From NCBI RefSeq assembly GCF_947260015.1, contig NZ_CAMYOM010000002.1, positions 62,001 through 126,000 on the forward strand: a stretch of 64,000 bases of DNA. Direction: 5' to 3'. Position 1 is the first letter of the stretch. Each line of letters starts with the position of its first letter. Shown one piece after another: positions 62,373 to 64,000 of this stretch. Source of the DNA: an uncultured Eudoraea sp. GTDB taxonomy: Bacteria > Bacteroidota > Bacteroidia > Flavobacteriales > Flavobacteriaceae. Under the pieces are notes generated by a model, which did no database searches, was not told the origin of the DNA, and worked only from the letters and a program-made list of their open reading frames with translations. The position numbers were made by a program, and so were the translations under genes.

Positions 62373-63177
62373 CACATTTGCTCTGTTTTGTTTTTTGCTG
62401 GTTTCATGCAACGAAGTAAAAGAAAAATCAGGTATTGCCCAAAATGATTATGTGTCAAGAGAACATCTTATTGAGGCAAAAGAACTGGCTGGAATTTTTG
62501 AAGATGAAAATATAAAAATAGTTGATTAACGGCTCTTTAGTAGGTTAGGCATAGAAAATAATGATCTAATTATAGTATATGATGATAAAGGATCGTCTGA
62601 TGCAGCCCGTTTATGGTGTATATTAGATGATTATAATTTTGATTCTGTGAGGATATTAAATGGCGGTTTAAAGAGCTGGGAAAGGACAGGTGAAAAACTT
62701 ACTGTAAAACCTGTAACATACGATCCCACGCAATTCAACCTTCGCGAAAAAGGCAATGAGGATATATGGATTGATAAGGAAGAACTAAGTAGCTTAATAG
62801 GCAACGAGGACAGTAATATTATTATTGTTGATTCTCGTAGTTCAGAAGAATACAGTGGGACCCTCATTAAAAAAGGGGCATCAAAAGCAGGGAGAATACC
62901 AAATAGTATTCATATCGATTGGGCAGAAGCGATTGATCTCAGGAATAGTAAAAAGTTCAGGCCCATTGAAGAATTGCAAGAGATATACAACACCCTGGAA
63001 ATGAATTTAAAAGATACAGTTGTTGTTTATTGCCATACCGGTTACAGATCATCTTTAACTACCTTTGTACTGCGAGAGTTAATGGGATTTGAAAATGTCA
63101 GAAACTATGATGGATCCTGGGTGGAATGGAGTTATTTCGATGAATTACCTTATGAAAAAGATAGTATAATGTTATAA
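62356..63177 (+). pseudogene. sulfurtransferase (rhodanese) lipoprotein gene, interrupted
   Basis: ATG 62356 opens a frame encoding a lipoprotein signal (lipobox FLLVSC) and the first half of a rhodanese N-domain up to IKIVD, then a TAA stop at 62527-62529. The same frame continues afterwards (RLFSRLGIENND) through LIIVYDDKG, a linker and an intact C-terminal rhodanese domain with DSRSSEEYSG and catalytic Cys in CHTGYRSS (Cys codon 63031-63033). The stop sits in the x position of the conserved DxR motif. Compared with two-domain rhodaneses, about 45-50 residues after DxR (normally including GHI) are missing. So there is a nonsense codon and an internal deletion that keeps the frame. No good start exists for the C-terminal part (only GTG 62647), so it is probably non-functional. 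Confidence 0.75.
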
Positions 63178-63189
63178 AATAAAATAATT

Positions 63190-64000
63190 ATGGAAAAATA
63201 TATTGACGCTTTTGTTTCGGCTTTTTCAGGGAGTGTAAATTGGACCTGGAAGTCTATTATTTTTGATGTCCCATGGTATACAAACTATTTTTGGGGCCTG
63301 GTAGTAATTTCATTAGCAGTTTGGATTCTGGAAATTCTTTTTCCATGGCGGAAGGACCAATCTATTTTTAGAAAAGACTTTTGGCTGGATGGTTTTTATA
63401 TGTTCTTTAATTTTTTCATGTTCGCTATTGCCATTAGCGGATTCTATAATTTATTAGAAGCATTATTCAGCGATATTGGAATTACATCTAAAAGTCTTGC
63501 TATTGTAGATATTTCCTCATACCCCATGTGGTTACAATTACTTTTGTTTTTTATTGTTTTAGATTTTGTGCAATGGTTTACTCATATCCTGCTTCACAAG
63601 TATCAATTCTTATGGAATTTTCACAAAGTGCATCATTCTGTGAAGGAAATGGGGTTTGCCGCCCATCTGCGCTATCATTGGATGGAGAATATCTTATACA
63701 AACCTCTAAAAGTTTTCGGCGTAATGATTCTGGGTGGATTTGAACCAGAACAGGCATATGTGGTACATTTTCTGGCTATTGCTATTGGTCATTTGAATCA
63801 TTCAAATGTTAAAATTACCTATGGCCCGCTGAAGTATATTTTCAATAATCCGGTCATGCATCTTTACCATCATGTAAAGGCTTTACCTGAAGGGAGATAT
63901 GGTATTAATTTTGGAATCAGTTTAAGTCTCTGGGATTATATTTTTAAAACTAACTATGTTCCGGAAGACAGTGGAACAATAGAGCTTGGTTTCCCGGGAG
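63190..64000 (+). CDS. sterol desaturase / fatty acid hydroxylase superfamily protein (3' end outside window)
   Basis: ATG 63190 begins a frame that runs out of the window without a stop (270 codons present). There are about four to five membrane helices, and the di-iron histidine clusters of the superfamily: HILLHKYQFLWNFHKVHHS (HxxxH and HxxHH), GHLNHSN and MHLYHHV. Such enzymes hydroxylate or desaturate lipids in the membrane. It starts 12 bases after the broken rhodanese gene. Substrate unknown. The C-terminus is missing. Confidence 0.88.
   Translation, partial: MEKYIDAFVSAFSGSVNWTWKSIIFDVPWYTNYFWGLVVISLAVWILEILFPWRKDQSIFRKDFWLDGFYMFFNFFMFAIAISGFYNLLEALFSDIGITSKSLAIVDISSYPMWLQLLLFFIVLDFVQWFTHILLHKYQFLWNFHKVHHSVKEMGFAAHLRYHWMENILYKPLKVFGVMILGGFEPEQAYVVHFLAIAIGHLNHSNVKITYGPLKYIFNNPVMHLYHHVKALPEGRYGINFGISLSLWDYIFKTNYVPEDSGTIELGFPG

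Noticed and set aside
62527-62529. Programmed readthrough or recoding of the stop in the rhodanese gene
   Set aside because: The stop is TAA, not UGA, there is no recoding structure visible, and a domain segment is missing as well; decay is the simpler reading.
1-64000. CRISPR arrays, tRNA/rRNA genes, insertion sequences, prophage or integrative elements
   Set aside because: No regularly spaced repeats, tRNA-like cloverleaf segments with conserved arms, transposase or integrase motifs were found by reading; a tRNA scan would be decisive but could not be run.

Overview
The window is chromosomal DNA from a member of the Bacteroidota, most likely a marine-type flavobacterium (Flavobacteriaceae). 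Support comes from the AT-rich sequence, the absence of Shine-Dalgarno-like leaders, several promoters of the Bacteroidota form TTG-N18..21-TAnnTTTG, a TonB-dependent receptor with an N-terminal carboxypeptidase-like domain, and families typical of that phylum (2TM-domain proteins, head-GIN/DUF2807, DUF2141, DUF2490, DUF6799, a LETM1-related biofilm-type protein, many SPII lipoproteins). No rRNA, tRNA, CRISPR array, integrase, transposase or phage gene is visible. The species is not determined.

Layout. 1-2.2 kb: end of a thiolase and a long acyl-CoA dehydrogenase (beta-oxidation). 2.3-5.9 kb: a lipoprotein M49 peptidase and a PLP decarboxylase. 6-10 kb: a head-to-head trehalose locus, a GH15 hydrolase facing an OtsA-OtsB fusion. 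10.3-14.8 kb: three exported metallopeptidase-type proteins (M28+FN3, DUF2268, M1). 15-19 kb: CDP-alcohol phosphotransferase, DUF2490 barrel, a hydrolase-OsmC fusion and a Cu/Zn superoxide dismutase lipoprotein. 19.5-20.7 kb: LETM1-like protein. 20.8-24.7 kb: a LytS/LytTR two-component operon carrying three 2TM proteins plus a fourth 2TM domain fused to the kinase. 24.9-28.2 kb: a PaiB-like protein and a second two-component pair (TPR-HisKA_2 kinase and LytTR regulator). 28.4-32.1 kb: five exported proteins made of related NTF2/SnoaL-like domains and about 255-residue proteins, including a fusion of two neighbouring domain types. 32.3-37.2 kb: MFS sugar transporter, TonB-dependent receptor, DUF2141 protein. 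37.3-42.6 kb: divergent dps/oxyR, PBP4, NudK-like Nudix, DUF2461 and TIGR00266 proteins. 42.8-50.4 kb: an orphan lipoprotein, a DUF4442 protein, a DUF4870/PadR/PspC/DUF2807 envelope group, a dipeptide epimerase coupled to an alpha-oxoamine-synthase-like enzyme, and a lipocalin-like protein. 50.5-57.8 kb: thioredoxin reductase, then a tripartite RND efflux operon that also encodes a small PII-like protein and a DUF2892 protein. 58-64 kb: uracil phosphoribosyltransferase, a barrel protein, a DUF6799 protein, and a sulfite-dehydrogenase operon (Tat-exported SoxC/SorA-type molybdoenzyme, monohaem cytochrome c, a broken rhodanese) followed by a sterol-desaturase-family gene cut by the window end.

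How the parts may work together. Oxidative-stress functions recur (OxyR, Dps, OsmC fusion, CuZn-SOD, TrxB). At the right end, four copies of the palindrome GTAAC-N4-GTTAC lie upstream of the efflux operon, the DUF6799 gene and the sulfite-dehydrogenase operon, which suggests one Crp/Fnr-type regulon joining sulfur oxidation to RND efflux. The most unfamiliar pieces are the NTF2/SnoaL lipoprotein cluster, the 2TM-rich LytS operon and that palindrome-defined regulon. All functions are inferred from sequence motifs read by eye; no database search was run.
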